Shown: positions 26,611 to 35,035 of the stretch, piece after piece
How positions within the stretch are numbered: the stretch's first letter is position 1
How the letters are laid out: each line of letters begins with the position of its first letter
From: JBPCQA01 sp050998615
GTDB taxonomy: Bacteria; Actinomycetota; Actinomycetes; Propionibacteriales; Nocardioidaceae
Direction of reading: 5' to 3'
NCBI GenBank assembly: GCA_050998615.1
Contig: JBPCQA010000003.1
Location: forward strand, 1 to 38,288
DNA length: 38,288 nucleotides
Translations under genes and position numbers: made by a program
The notes under the pieces: model-generated
Database searches by the model: none
Told to the model about the DNA's origin: nothing
What the model saw: only the letters and a program-made list of their open reading frames with translations

Positions 26611-27615
26611 TCACTCCTCGTCGGCGGTGGTCGCTTCCCTGTTGGCGTGGCGACGGGGCGCGGCGTCGTCGTACGGTTCGTCGGCCCACTCGGGCGTCAC
26701 CTCTCGGGTCTCCCCGGGAGGCTCGGGCTCCCCGCCCCGGGCATGGAGCACGTCACCGATGAAGAAGTCATAGAGCAGCACGCCGACGGCGCCGCCAATC
26801 AGCGGTCCGACTATGGGGATCCAGAAATACCAGCTGAAGGACCCTGCCACCGTGCCCGGTAAGGCAACATCACCCCAGCCGGCAAAGAACGCGAAAAGCC
26901 GCGGCCCGAAGTCACGTGCCGGGTTGATCGCATAGCCGGCGTTCGCGCCGAACGACATTCCGATTGCTGCCACAGCCAGACCGATCATGAAAGGCCCGAG
27001 GTTCGCCTTGACCGCGGTGTTGCGAAGGTCGATGACGGCGACCACGAACATCACGAGGAAGGCAGTGCCGACGATCTGGTCGATCAGCGGTCCGGCCACA
27101 CCACCATGGAAGTACGGCGCCGGGAACGTCGCGAAGATCGAGAAGGTCGGAATGCCGCCGGACGAGTCCTTTGTCGTGTGCGAGGCCAAGTTGAACGCGT
27201 TGATCGCGTCGTGGTAGACGAGGAAGACAAGCGCTGCGCCGACGAACGCGCCGAGCACCTGCGCGATCATGTAGGGGGCAACCTTGTTCCACGGGAACTT
27301 GCGCCTGATCGCGAACGCCAACGTCACCGCCGGGTTGATGTGTGCGCCACTGACACCGCCGGCGACGTACACGGCGAAGGCCACGGCCAGCGCCCACCCC
27401 CAGGCGATGAGCAGCCAGTCGCCAGCCCCGAGGAAGAATGTCGTGGGGTTTTCGGTGCGGCCAGATCCTGGCAGAGCCGCCACCGTCATGGCCACCACGC
27501 CGTCCCCGAATGCGATCAGCACGAACGTGCCGAGAAACTCCGCGAGGGCTTCCCCCCACATGCCGCCCAGTCTCTTGAGTCCGCTAGCAGGGCGAAGCGT
27601 ACTTATGTCACTCAT
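26611..27615 (-). CDS. Aquaporin/glycerol facilitator (MIP family)
   Basis: A 334-residue MIP channel with six membrane helices and both half-helix motifs: SGAHINPAV (NPA at 94-96) and GYAINPARDFGPR (NPA at 231-233). Asp235 directly after NPAR is typical of glycerol-conducting members, so glycerol or another small polyol is the likely permeant. The C-terminal 50 residues are a polar, acidic and Arg-rich tail not needed for the channel. The start at 27615 follows AAGGG. No glycerol kinase is adjacent. Glycerol uptake would fit the neighbouring lipid acyltransferase, but this is inference. Confidence 0.93.
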   Translation of the reverse strand: MSDISTLRPASGLKRLGGMWGEALAEFLGTFVLIAFGDGVVAMTVAALPGSGRTENPTTFFLGAGDWLLIAWGWALAVAFAVYVAGGVSGAHINPAVTLAFAIRRKFPWNKVAPYMIAQVLGAFVGAALVFLVYHDAINAFNLASHTTKDSSGGIPTFSIFATFPAPYFHGGVAGPLIDQIVGTAFLVMFVVAVIDLRNTAVKANLGPFMIGLAVAAIGMSFGANAGYAINPARDFGPRLFAFFAGWGDVALPGTVAGSFSWYFWIPIVGPLIGGAVGVLLYDFFIGDVLHARGGEPEPPGETREVTPEWADEPYDDAAPRRHANREATTADEE

Positions 27616-27756
27616 CTGCAGCCCTTCCCGGCCGCATATCGACGGCCTGGTCGTCAGCCAATCCGGTGTCCACCACACTGTATGGCGATCTCGCTGGCGC
27701 CGCACTACTCATCCGGAGCGACACGGTGATGGGGCAGTGAGCGCGTCTGAGAACCA

Positions 27757-27797
27757 CGGTGGTTGAGGAGCGAGCCCCCCGTCACGGCCCGGGGGCT
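27757..27797. repeat. REP-like dispersed repeat, copy B with hairpin
   Basis: ACGGTGGTTGAGGAGCGAGC matches the left half of the dispersed repeat. It runs into AGCCCCC and GGGGGCT, a 7-bp inverted repeat with an 11-base spacer. It lies in the 285-bp divergent gap between the aquaporin and C39-like peptidase genes, which should also hold both promoters. Closer to the peptidase, GTCCGCC (27851) and GGCGGAC (27877) form another inverted repeat near its ribosome site. Confidence 0.5.
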
Positions 27798-27900
27798 GGC
27801 GAGAACGCTCCAGAGTGTGCAAATGTTGTCCAAGTCGTGCGTCGTGACGCGTCCGCCCGGCACGACACCAGCGGCAGGCGGACGGAGATGGGGACGCCAA

Positions 27901-29202
27901 ATGAAGCGTAGAGCAGTTATCGCAGGCTTAGCCTTCTGTGTGACAGCGAGCATGACCAGCGCAGTGGCCGCCACCAGCGTGGGCGTCACAGCGCCGAAGA
28001 ACAGCACTCAGCACATCGGGTTCGTCAAGTGGAACAACAACCAAGCCTTCCTGCGTGGCAGCAACCACGGAACCGCGGTCGCCTACAACCAGCTCACGCT
28101 GAAGCGACCCATTGGTGTGCACAAGTACACCGACCCGTTCGGCCATGGCCGGACCAGGTTGTACGACTACGCCACCTGGACATCACCGGTGGTCAAGCCC
28201 GGTTTCAACCTAACCGAGCTCGTCGCCTCCTGGAACGCCCAGACTCCGCATGGCACCTGGATCGAGGTCGACATGCGGGGCACAACCAATTCGGGAGCCA
28301 CGTCGAAGTGGTACATCATGGGCCGGTGGACCGCCGATGACCCGGCCGCCGGTGGGCCAATGCACCGGACGTCGGTGCCGAACCAGGGCGACCAGACCGG
28401 CTATGTCTCGATCGACACCTTCGTTGCCAACAAGGGCCACTCGCTGTCGGACTGGCAGCTGCGGGTGACGCTGAACCGCGTGCACGGCTTGTACGTGACT
28501 CCTTCGGTCAAGCTGGTGGGCGCGATGGCGTCGCGCATCGCGGTTCCACGTCATGTGCCGGCCAGCCCGCTAGGTGGTGCCGAAGGCATCACCCTTGATG
28601 TACCGACGTACTCCCAAGAGCTTCACAAGGGCCAGTACCCGCAGTGGGACAACGGTGGTGAGGCGTGGTGCAGCCCCACCTCGACGTCGATGGCGGTGGC
28701 GTACTGGATCCGCGGGCCTACCCCGTTCGACTACCGCTGGGTCGACCCCAGCTACGCCGACCCGTGGGTCGACTACGCCGCCCGCAACGTGTACGACTAC
28801 AACTACGACGGTGCCGGCAACTGGCCCTTCAACACGGCGTACGCCGGCCGTTACGGACTGCAGTCATTCGTGACCAGGCTCCGGTCACTGACCGAGGCCG
28901 AGCAGTTCATCAAGGCTGGCATCCCGCTGGTGGTCTCGGTGTCGTTCAAGAAGGGGGAGTTGCATGGCGCCGGCTATGGGACAGCCGGGCACCTCATGGT
29001 GATCGTCGGGTTCACCCGCAACGGTGATGTGGTCGTCAACGATCCCGCGTCGCACCTGATCCCCAGTGATCGTCAGGTCCGGACCGTCTACAACCGTGAA
29101 GAGTTCGAGAACACCTGGATCCCTCACTCCGGTGGCATCGTCTACGTCATCCACCCCGGTGGCATCCCCCTGCCGCCGGCCCCTCGAGAGGCGAACTGGT
29201 GA
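27901..29202 (+). CDS. Secreted C39-like cysteine peptidase
   Basis: A 433-residue exported protein. The signal peptide MKRRAVIAGLAFCVTASMTS ends near AVAA. Residues 35-220 form a Trp/Gly-rich, probably beta-rich domain I do not recognise (GFVKWNNNQAFLRGSNHGT, LYDYATWTSPVVKPGFN). Residues 230-425 match the peptidase C39_2 papain-like fold: LDVPTYSQELHKGQYPQ, catalytic Cys257 in GGEAWCSPTSTSMA, His364 in GTAGHLMVIVGF and Asp381 in VVNDPASH. I placed the start at 27901; in-frame upstream codons are not protein-like. True C39 proteases trim bacteriocin leaders inside ABC exporters; this soluble secreted form is different and its substrate is unknown. A hairpin with a T-run follows the stop. Confidence 0.85.
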   Translation: MKRRAVIAGLAFCVTASMTSAVAATSVGVTAPKNSTQHIGFVKWNNNQAFLRGSNHGTAVAYNQLTLKRPIGVHKYTDPFGHGRTRLYDYATWTSPVVKPGFNLTELVASWNAQTPHGTWIEVDMRGTTNSGATSKWYIMGRWTADDPAAGGPMHRTSVPNQGDQTGYVSIDTFVANKGHSLSDWQLRVTLNRVHGLYVTPSVKLVGAMASRIAVPRHVPASPLGGAEGITLDVPTYSQELHKGQYPQWDNGGEAWCSPTSTSMAVAYWIRGPTPFDYRWVDPSYADPWVDYAARNVYDYNYDGAGNWPFNTAYAGRYGLQSFVTRLRSLTEAEQFIKAGIPLVVSVSFKKGELHGAGYGTAGHLMVIVGFTRNGDVVVNDPASHLIPSDRQVRTVYNREEFENTWIPHSGGIVYVIHPGGIPLPPAPREANW

Positions 29203-29211
29203 GCTGAGAGC

Positions 29212-29240
29212 GCGCGGGCTCTCAAGCCCGGGCGGCTTTT
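29212..29240 (+). terminator. Rho-independent terminator after the C39-like peptidase
   Basis: GCGCGGGCT (29212-29220), a CTCA loop and AGCCCGGGC (29225-29233) form a 9-bp stem with one mismatch, followed by GGC and TTTT at 29237-29240. It begins nine bases after the stop codon and could serve only rightward transcription. Confidence 0.6.
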
Positions 29241-29256
29241 GCGGCCGCAACGGCAG

Positions 29257-30165
29257 TCAGCTGAGGGATCGGGCGCGCTTGGCCGTGCGCTCGATCCCGT
29301 CGGCGATCAGCGGCCATACTTGCGTCGGAAGGTCGTGGCCCATGCCGGGAATCAGCAGCAGCTCGGCGCACGGGATGGCCGCAGCGGTTGCCCGGCCGCC
29401 CGACACGTTCACCAGCCGGTCCGAGAGGCCGTGGATCACCAAGACGGGCATCGTGAGCCCGTGCAACGCCGTGGTGCGGTCCGGCTGGGTCAAGACCGCC
29501 TGGATCTGCCGCAGCACACCGGCAAAGCTGATGCCTCGGTCATACGTCTCGGCCGCCCGTTCGCGCGTCTCTTCGGCTGGCGTCGGGTAACCGGGGGAGC
29601 CGATCGCCGCCCAGGTGCGGGCGGATCGCTCGATGTAGGCTCCCCGGCTGTTGTTGCGTCCTGGGGCAAGGAACCGCGGGTAGAGCCGCGGGTCCTGCCG
29701 ACCGACGAACCGGCGTCCGGTCGTCGACATGATCGACACCAGCGACAAGACCCGGTCCGGATGCTCGAGCGCCAGGGTCTGGGCGATCATCCCGCCCATG
29801 GACGCGCCGGTCACGTGAGCCTGCCGGATGTCGAGATGGTCGAGCAACCCGGCGGCGTCGGTCGCCAGGTCGCTCATCGTGTACGGCGCTGCCGCGCTGC
29901 CCCGCAGGAATGTCTTGACCACAGCCGTGCGGTTGGTCGCGTGGTCGCCTAGCTTCGTTGACTTGCCCACGTCTCGGTTGTCGTACCGGACGACGAAGAA
30001 ATCGCGGCTCGCCAGCAGCCGGCATAGGTCCTGGGCCCACCAGGTGAGCGGCCCAGCCAGACCCATGATGAGCAGTAGCGCGGGACTGCCACGATTGCCG
30101 AACGTGTCGTAGCACAGCTCGATGCCGTTCGGCAGCTGAGCCGTCTCTTCCATACTTTGGCGCAT
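29257..30165 (-). CDS. Alpha/beta hydrolase
   Basis: A 302-residue alpha/beta-hydrolase-fold protein. The oxyanion-hole region is LLLIMGLAGPLTWW, the nucleophile elbow GASMGGM holds Ser122, Asp249 lies in VIHGLSDRLV and His277 in PGMGHDLP, so the catalytic triad is complete. The segment VVRYDNRDVGKST is typical of the esterase/peroxidase-like branch that includes mycobacterial LipG-type proteins. The substrate cannot be assigned. The start may be 30165 or the Met four codons later. It lies downstream of glpX on the same strand with a 38-base gap, so the two may be co-transcribed. Confidence 0.85.
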   Translation of the reverse strand: MRQSMEETAQLPNGIELCYDTFGNRGSPALLLIMGLAGPLTWWAQDLCRLLASRDFFVVRYDNRDVGKSTKLGDHATNRTAVVKTFLRGSAAAPYTMSDLATDAAGLLDHLDIRQAHVTGASMGGMIAQTLALEHPDRVLSLVSIMSTTGRRFVGRQDPRLYPRFLAPGRNNSRGAYIERSARTWAAIGSPGYPTPAEETRERAAETYDRGISFAGVLRQIQAVLTQPDRTTALHGLTMPVLVIHGLSDRLVNVSGGRATAAAIPCAELLLIPGMGHDLPTQVWPLIADGIERTAKRARSLS

Positions 30166-30203
30166 GGTGGCTTACCGTCCCGGCGAGCCGACGGCGGGCG
30201 GGA

Positions 30204-31244
30204 TCACGCGTGATCGAAGTCGACGGACGCGTATTTGCTCAACTTCTCCAACCTGTGCTCGCTGCGGATCGAGCGGATCGTGCCGCTACGAGACCGCATG
30301 ACCAGCGAATGCGTGGTCGCGCCGCGATGCGCGTACCGCACGCCCTGGAGCAACTCGCCGTCGGTGATGCCGGTGGCCACGAAGAAACAGTCGTCACCCG
30401 CCACCAGATCTTCGGTGGTGAGAACCCGCCCGAGGTCGTGGCCGGCATCGATGGCTCGTTGCCGCTCGTCGTCGTCGGTCGGCCACAATCGTCCCTGAAT
30501 GACGCCGCCCATGGCCTTCATGGCGCAGGCTGCGATGATGCCTTCCGGCGTACCCCCGATGCCGAGCAACAAGTCGATGCCGGTGTCGGCGCGCGCGGCC
30601 ATGATCGCGCCGGCGACATCACCATCGGTGATGAACTTGATGCGGGCGCCGGCGGCCCGGATCTCGTCCACCAGCCCCTGGTGTCGGGGCCTGTCGAGCA
30701 CGACCACGGTGATGTCATCGTTGGAGCTGCCCTTGGCTTTCGCCGTACGGCGAATGTTTTCCGCCACCGGCAGCCGGATGTCTACCACCTCAGCTGCCTC
30801 GGCCCCGGTGGCCAGCTTCTCCATGTAAAAGACAGCCGACGGGTCGTACATCGATCCACGAGGCGACACGGCCATCACGGAGACGGCGTTCGTCATGCCT
30901 TTGGCGGTGAGCGTAGTGCCGTCGATCGGGTCGACGGCGACGTCGCAGGCCGGCCCCGTGCCATCTCCCACCCGTTCGCCGTTGAAGAGCATCGGCGCGT
31001 CGTCCTTCTCGCCTTCACCGATGACGACGACGCCGTTCATGCCGACGGTGCCGATCAGCGCGCGCATGGCGTGCACAGCGACGCCGTCCGCACCGTTCTT
31101 GTCGCCGCGTCCCACCCAACGCCCGGCGGCCATGGCCGCGGCTTCGGTGACGCGGACAAGCTCCATCGCCAGGTTGCGGTCGGGTGCATCCTTTGGTGTC
31201 TCGATGGCGGGATCGATGCTGATCGAGGGCTGGGCATCGGCCAC
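30204..31244 (-). CDS. glpX: Fructose-1,6-bisphosphatase class II
   Basis: A 346-residue GlpX-type phosphatase, the main gluconeogenic FBPase of many actinobacteria. Active-site blocks are GMNGVVVIGEGEKDDAPML (about 68-86), DVAVDPIDGTTL (about 101-112, metal site), KAKGSSNDDITVVVLDRPRH, TDGDVAGAIMAAR and IGGTPEGIIAACAMK. The GTG start follows AGGAGG with six-base spacing, a strong site. Its neighbour DUF4245 is divergent, as with Rv1099c/Rv1100, and the 258-bp gap carries REP-like repeats. Confidence 0.96.
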   Translation of the reverse strand: MADAQPSISIDPAIETPKDAPDRNLAMELVRVTEAAAMAAGRWVGRGDKNGADGVAVHAMRALIGTVGMNGVVVIGEGEKDDAPMLFNGERVGDGTGPACDVAVDPIDGTTLTAKGMTNAVSVMAVSPRGSMYDPSAVFYMEKLATGAEAAEVVDIRLPVAENIRRTAKAKGSSNDDITVVVLDRPRHQGLVDEIRAAGARIKFITDGDVAGAIMAARADTGIDLLLGIGGTPEGIIAACAMKAMGGVIQGRLWPTDDDERQRAIDAGHDLGRVLTTEDLVAGDDCFFVATGITDGELLQGVRYAHRGATTHSLVMRSRSGTIRSIRSEHRLEKLSKYASVDFDHA

Positions 31245-31334
31245 GGGGGACCTCCTCGCTGTGGGCTCTGTCCGATCCTAACGAAGTCGCCCGGTCGGCG
31301 AGAGCAAGCTCGACGCTGGTTGAGTCGCACTCAC

Positions 31335-31375
31335 GGTGGCTGAGGAGCGAGCGAAGCGAGCGTCTCGAAGCCACC
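31335..31375. repeat. REP-like dispersed repeat, copy C
   Basis: This is the best copy. GGTGGCTGAGGAGCGAGCG leads to GCGAGCGTCTCGAAGCCACC, with outer arms GGTGGCT/AGCCACC forming a perfect 7-bp inverted repeat around a GCGAGCGAAGCGAGC core. It lies between the divergent glpX and DUF4245 genes. Confidence 0.7.
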
Positions 31376-31382
31376 ACCGCAC

Positions 31383-31420
31383 ACCACGGTGGGTCAAAGA
31401 GCGAGTCTCACGGTGGTTTC
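31383..31420. repeat. Degenerate REP-like unit next to copy C
   Basis: CCACGGTGGGTCAAAGAGCGAG then TCTCACGGTGGTTTCG resembles a decayed second unit of the dispersed repeat. A half unit, GCTGGTTGAGTCGC, also lies at 31315-31328, so this gap holds a small cluster of decayed copies. Confidence 0.4.
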
Positions 31421-31502
31421 GTGACGTGGACTCCAGGGTGCGCAGCTCGGTCCGGTCGGCCACCCGCGGGTGTGCCGCTGCGCCGTGCCGTCGGCTGGGA
31501 CA

Positions 31503-32042
31503 ATGGAGGGCGTGAGCCAGAGCAGGGGTGGATACCGGCAGAGCGTCAACGGGCTCGTCGGTGCGCTGATCGCGGTGTTCGTGTGCATCGCGTTCGTCTG
31601 GGGGTTGTCCCGCTTTCAGCATCGTGACCCGCCAAACCCTGTGCCGACGGTGGACTTCACGGCCGCGCTTGCCCAGGCCCGGCGGGAGTCTCCATTCCAC
31701 GTGCTGGCCCCGCAGCCCGTCCCCGTCGGGTGGCGTGCCGATAGCGTCGAGTGGCAAGGAGCCGGCCCGCAGGTGTCGTGGCACCTGGGCTTCTTGACTC
31801 CGCAGGGACAGTACGTCGGCCTGGAGCAGAGCAATGCGCTGCCGCGCGACTTTGTTCCGGCCAAGACCCCGGCCAACCGGCCTGGCAATTCGGTGACGAT
31901 CCACCATCAGCAATGGCAGACGCTGACGTCGGCGAACGGAAACGAGACGGCGCTGCTATACGCGGGCAACAACGTGACCACGATCGTCACCGGCACGGCG
32001 CCGTTGAGCCAGCTCACCGCATTCGCGGTCAGCCTCAAATAG
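31503..32042 (+). CDS. DUF4245 membrane-anchored protein
   Basis: A protein of about 179 residues with one N-terminal transmembrane helix (SVNGLVGALIAVFVCIAFVW) and an extracytoplasmic DUF4245 domain: APQPVPVGWRADSVEWQG, WHLGFLTPQGQYVGLEQSN and QWQTLTSANGNETALLY. The function is unknown. The start is uncertain: ATG 31503 or GTG 31512. The GTG lies only one base after GGAGGG, too close for normal initiation, so I prefer the ATG. The M. tuberculosis counterpart Rv1100 is also divergent from glpX, and this fixed pairing suggests shared promoter architecture rather than known shared function. Confidence 0.82.
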   Translation: MEGVSQSRGGYRQSVNGLVGALIAVFVCIAFVWGLSRFQHRDPPNPVPTVDFTAALAQARRESPFHVLAPQPVPVGWRADSVEWQGAGPQVSWHLGFLTPQGQYVGLEQSNALPRDFVPAKTPANRPGNSVTIHHQQWQTLTSANGNETALLYAGNNVTTIVTGTAPLSQLTAFAVSLK

Positions 32043-32120
32043 CGCACCGCGACGCCATCTGGGCAGGGGGCATCCGGCGCCGGAAGCTGCCGGCCGTGTT
32101 GCGCGAAGATGAGGCGCTCG

Positions 32121-32151
32121 GCTTGCCAGGGCGAGCTTGCCAGGGCGAGCT
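32121..32151. repeat. 14-bp perfect tandem duplication
   Basis: GCTTGCCAGGGCGA occurs twice in direct succession (32121-32134 and 32135-32148), followed by a partial third copy. It lies in the 173-bp convergent gap between the DUF4245 gene and xseB, which holds nothing else I recognise. Confidence 0.7.
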
Positions 32152-32215
32152 CAGCGTCGGATCTTGGCGGCCAAGCTTGGACGCCAAACTGCCCGTCGAC
32201 CGGTCGCCCGGCTAA

Positions 32216-32440
32216 CTACGCTGGCTGGCCGGTCTGCGACTCGGCCGCTGTATCGGGTTGGACGGCGGCGTCCAGACGGGCGCGGGCCCCGTCCAACCAG
32301 CGTTGGCAGATCTTGGCGAGCTCTTCGCCACGCTCCCACAGGTCGATCGAGTCTTGCAATGACAGGCCACCCGATTCCAGCTTCTGGACAATCTCCACCA
32401 ATTCGTCGCGGGCTTGCTCGTAGCTCGGTGTGTCACTCAT
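32216..32440 (-). CDS. xseB: Exodeoxyribonuclease VII small subunit
   Basis: A 74-residue XseB, the helical small subunit that binds XseA to form the single-strand-specific exonuclease VII. The family core is present: SYEQARDELVEIVQKLESG, LSLQDSIDLWERGEELAKIC and QRWLDGARARLD. The start at 32440 has GAGG nine bases upstream; another ATG six bases earlier is too near that site. It overlaps the xseA stop by eight bases, giving translational coupling and matched subunit supply. Confidence 0.93.
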   Translation of the reverse strand: MSDTPSYEQARDELVEIVQKLESGGLSLQDSIDLWERGEELAKICQRWLDGARARLDAAVQPDTAAESQTGQPA

Positions 32441-33863
32441 CTTCATGTTCCTCGCTCAGGTGACCAGGATCGGGGCGACCTGACCCGGAGGAGGCGAGGA
32501 GTGGCACCTCTAGGTCCGGGCTTGTGGCCGCCGGACGGACACGGCCCGCCTGCGCCGGCGCCCCAGAACTTGCATCAACCACGCGGCCGCCCGCGGAGTC
32601 AGTTGACTCGGCCATCTCCACGATAGCGGTGATCTGACCTAGCGCAACACGTGCACGCACCACGTCGCCGGGACTCACCTCGGCAGGATCGGAGATGACG
32701 TCTCCGGACGCACCTTGCAGGACGGCGTACCCACGTTGCAGCGTTGCCAGTGGCGACAAGGCACGCACCCTGGCCAAACGGTGGTCGAGATCATCGCCTG
32801 CATGGATGAGGCGCTGGTCAAGACACCGGCTGGCTCGGGCCACCAGGCCGTCGACGGAGTCGCTGAGCTTGTCGAACATGTGATGTGGCTCGTCCAACGC
32901 CGGACGTGAGCGCAGCGCGGCGAGTCCGGCAAGTTGCCGGTCCACGAAGTGGTTGACGAAGGAGCGCGACCTGTCTCGCAACGCGGTCACCTTGAGCGTC
33001 TCTTCCACAACATCGGGTACCACCAGCTTGGCGGCATCCGTGGGGGTTGACGCTCGTACGTCGGCGGTCAGGTCGAGCAGCGGCTGGTCCTGCTCGTGAC
33101 CGATGGCGCTGACAATCGGCGTCGTGCATTCCGCCACGGCACGAAGCAACCCCTCGTCTGAGAACGCCAGCAGATCCTCTAACTGCCCCCCACCTCGGGC
33201 GATGACGATCACGTCGACTTTCGAGTCGCGGGAGAGCACGGCCAGCGCTTTGATGACTTGACGGGCGGAGTCGTGGCCCTGCACGGCGGCGTACTCGATG
33301 TGGAAGTCGACACCAGGCCAACGCCGACGGGAGTTTTCCAACACGTCCTTCTCGGCGGCCGAATCCCGACCGACGATCAGGCCCACCCGGTTGGGTAGGA
33401 ACGGTAGCGGCTTCTTGCGGGCGGCGTCGAAGAGTCCCTCGGCCGCGAGCAGTTGACGACGCTGTTCGATGCGCGCCAGCAGCTCACCCACGCCGATGGG
33501 GCACAGCTCCTTGGCGGCCAACGACAACGTCCCCCGCGGGACGTAGTACTGGAACTTGGCGAAGGTCACGATCCGGGCCCCCTCGGTGATCGGCACCGGC
33601 ATCGAGTCGAACACCGACCGAGGGCAGGTCACCTGCACCGAGACCTCCGCCAGCGGATCGCGCAAGGTCAAGAACACCGTGGACGCGTTCGGCCGACGGG
33701 TGAGCTGAGCAATCTGGCCCTCCACCCAGATGGCGCCGAGCCCGTTGATGTAACCGGACATCGCATTGGCGATGACCCGTACCGGCGCGGGTCTTTCAAA
33801 GCTGGTGTCGAGGGCCACGGTCACGAGGTTAGCGGTGTCAGCCGCACGTGCAGTGTGCCCCAC
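32433..33863 (-). CDS. xseA: Exodeoxyribonuclease VII large subunit
   Basis: A 476-residue catalytic subunit of exonuclease VII, which degrades single-stranded DNA from both ends. The N-terminal OB-fold shows AIWVEGQIAQLTRRPNAST, FLTLRDP and ARIVTFAKFQYYVPRGTLSL. The catalytic domain has LPFLPNRVGLIVGRDSAAEK, VIVIARGGGQLEDLLAF and VSAIGHEQDQPLLDLTADVR, then a long coiled-coil region and LQRGYAVLQGASGDVI near the end. A 50-residue Ala/Ser/Pro-rich tail follows. The GTG at 33863 (AGGAG ten bases upstream) is annotated, but GTG codons at 33824 and 33818 nearer the conserved part are possible. It is divergent from ispH with only 26 bases between starts. Confidence 0.93.
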   Translation of the reverse strand: MGHTARAADTANLVTVALDTSFERPAPVRVIANAMSGYINGLGAIWVEGQIAQLTRRPNASTVFLTLRDPLAEVSVQVTCPRSVFDSMPVPITEGARIVTFAKFQYYVPRGTLSLAAKELCPIGVGELLARIEQRRQLLAAEGLFDAARKKPLPFLPNRVGLIVGRDSAAEKDVLENSRRRWPGVDFHIEYAAVQGHDSARQVIKALAVLSRDSKVDVIVIARGGGQLEDLLAFSDEGLLRAVAECTTPIVSAIGHEQDQPLLDLTADVRASTPTDAAKLVVPDVVEETLKVTALRDRSRSFVNHFVDRQLAGLAALRSRPALDEPHHMFDKLSDSVDGLVARASRCLDQRLIHAGDDLDHRLARVRALSPLATLQRGYAVLQGASGDVISDPAEVSPGDVVRARVALGQITAIVEMAESTDSAGGRVVDASSGAPAQAGRVRPAATSPDLEVPLLASSGSGRPDPGHLSEEHEDE

Positions 33864-33889
33864 TTTGCGGCAGCTCCTACCATGGGAGC

Positions 33890-34897
33890 ATGTCTGCCAC
33901 TCGATCCTCCCTGCCCTCGCCGCCTGGCGAGGCGGCTCGTGCGCAGCGGGACCGAGCCGTCTTGTTGGCTTCGCCGCGAGGCTATTGCGCGGGGGTCGAC
34001 CGTGCGGTGATCACCGTCGAGAAGGCGCTCGATTTGTACGGCGCGCCGGTCTACGTGCGCAAACAGATAGTCCACAACAAGCATGTGGTGCGAAACCTCG
34101 AGGCGAGAGGCGCCATCTTCGTCGAGGAACTGGACGAAGTGCCCGAGAAGTCGACGGTAGTTTTTTCGGCGCACGGCGTCTCCCCTGCGGTTCACGAACA
34201 GGCCCGGCAGCGGGGGCTGAAGACGATCGACGCGACCTGTCCGCTGGTGACGAAGGTTCACCATGAGGCGAAGCGGTTCGCCGACGAGGATTACCACATT
34301 TTGCTGATCGGCCATGACGGTCACGAAGAGGTTGAGGGCACGACGGGGGAGGCGCCGGGCAATATCACGCTCGTCCAGAGCCCCGATGACGCGGCGAATC
34401 TCGATGCCCCAGGCGAGAAGGTGGCGTGGCTGTCACAGACGACGTTGTCGGTCGACGAAACCATGGAGACGGTGGAGCGCCTTCGCGCGCGGTTCCCGAA
34501 CCTACTCGACCCGCCGTCGGATGATATCTGTTACGCGACCCAGAATCGGCAGCAGTCGGTCAAGGAGATCGCGGTTGGAGCCGATGTAGTGCTCGTCGTC
34601 GGCTCAAGCAACTCAAGCAACTCCGTGCGGCTCGTCGAGGTTGCGCTGGAAAGCGGGGCGGGGGCGGCGTACCTGGTGGATGACGCGTCGGAGATCGAGG
34701 AGTCTTGGCTTCAAGACGCCTGCTCGGTCGGGGTGACCTCCGGCGCCTCGGCTCCTGAGCACCTGGTAGATGGGGTCTTGGAGTATCTGGCCGACCGCGG
34801 CTACCCGACGGCCCAACCGGTGCACACCGCGGAGGAGTCGTTGATTTTTGCGCTGCCGCCGGAGCTGCGCAAGGATCTGCGCAAATCCGGGCAATAA
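33890..34897 (+). CDS. ispH: 4-hydroxy-3-methylbut-2-enyl diphosphate reductase
   Basis: A 335-residue IspH (LytB), the last MEP-pathway enzyme, reducing HMBPP to IPP and DMAPP with a [4Fe-4S] cluster. All three cluster cysteines are present: Cys33 in SPRGYCAGVDRAV, Cys117 in DATCPLVTKVH and Cys214 in DDICYATQNRQ. Other blocks are HNKHVVRNLEARGAIFVEEL, VVFSAHGVSP, ILLIGHDGHEEVEGT and SNSSNSVRLVEVA. I chose the ATG at 33890, preceded by GGGAGC; the frame runs 14 codons further into xseA. Its products feed the cis-prenyltransferase encoded at 9.2 kb. The position next to xseA matches lytB2 (Rv1110). Confidence 0.97.
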   Translation: MSATRSSLPSPPGEAARAQRDRAVLLASPRGYCAGVDRAVITVEKALDLYGAPVYVRKQIVHNKHVVRNLEARGAIFVEELDEVPEKSTVVFSAHGVSPAVHEQARQRGLKTIDATCPLVTKVHHEAKRFADEDYHILLIGHDGHEEVEGTTGEAPGNITLVQSPDDAANLDAPGEKVAWLSQTTLSVDETMETVERLRARFPNLLDPPSDDICYATQNRQQSVKEIAVGADVVLVVGSSNSSNSVRLVEVALESGAGAAYLVDDASEIEESWLQDACSVGVTSGASAPEHLVDGVLEYLADRGYPTAQPVHTAEESLIFALPPELRKDLRKSGQ

Positions 34898-35035
34898 CGC
34901 CTTCCCGCGGGGGTGAGTCGCCTGGCCACTCGGCCCCTTCTGAAACGCTTGCCCGCGAACGGCGATCGCACCCCAACCCGTGTCTCTCGACCATGCGGAC
35001 GCGCTTCTTGGTCATGGGAGTCCTCGGCCCCAGTG

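Noticed and set aside
30210..31343. A 377-codon plus-strand frame opposite glpX
   Set aside because: It is antisense to GlpX, whose catalytic motifs are intact; the product is His/Arg/Asp-rich without a known domain.
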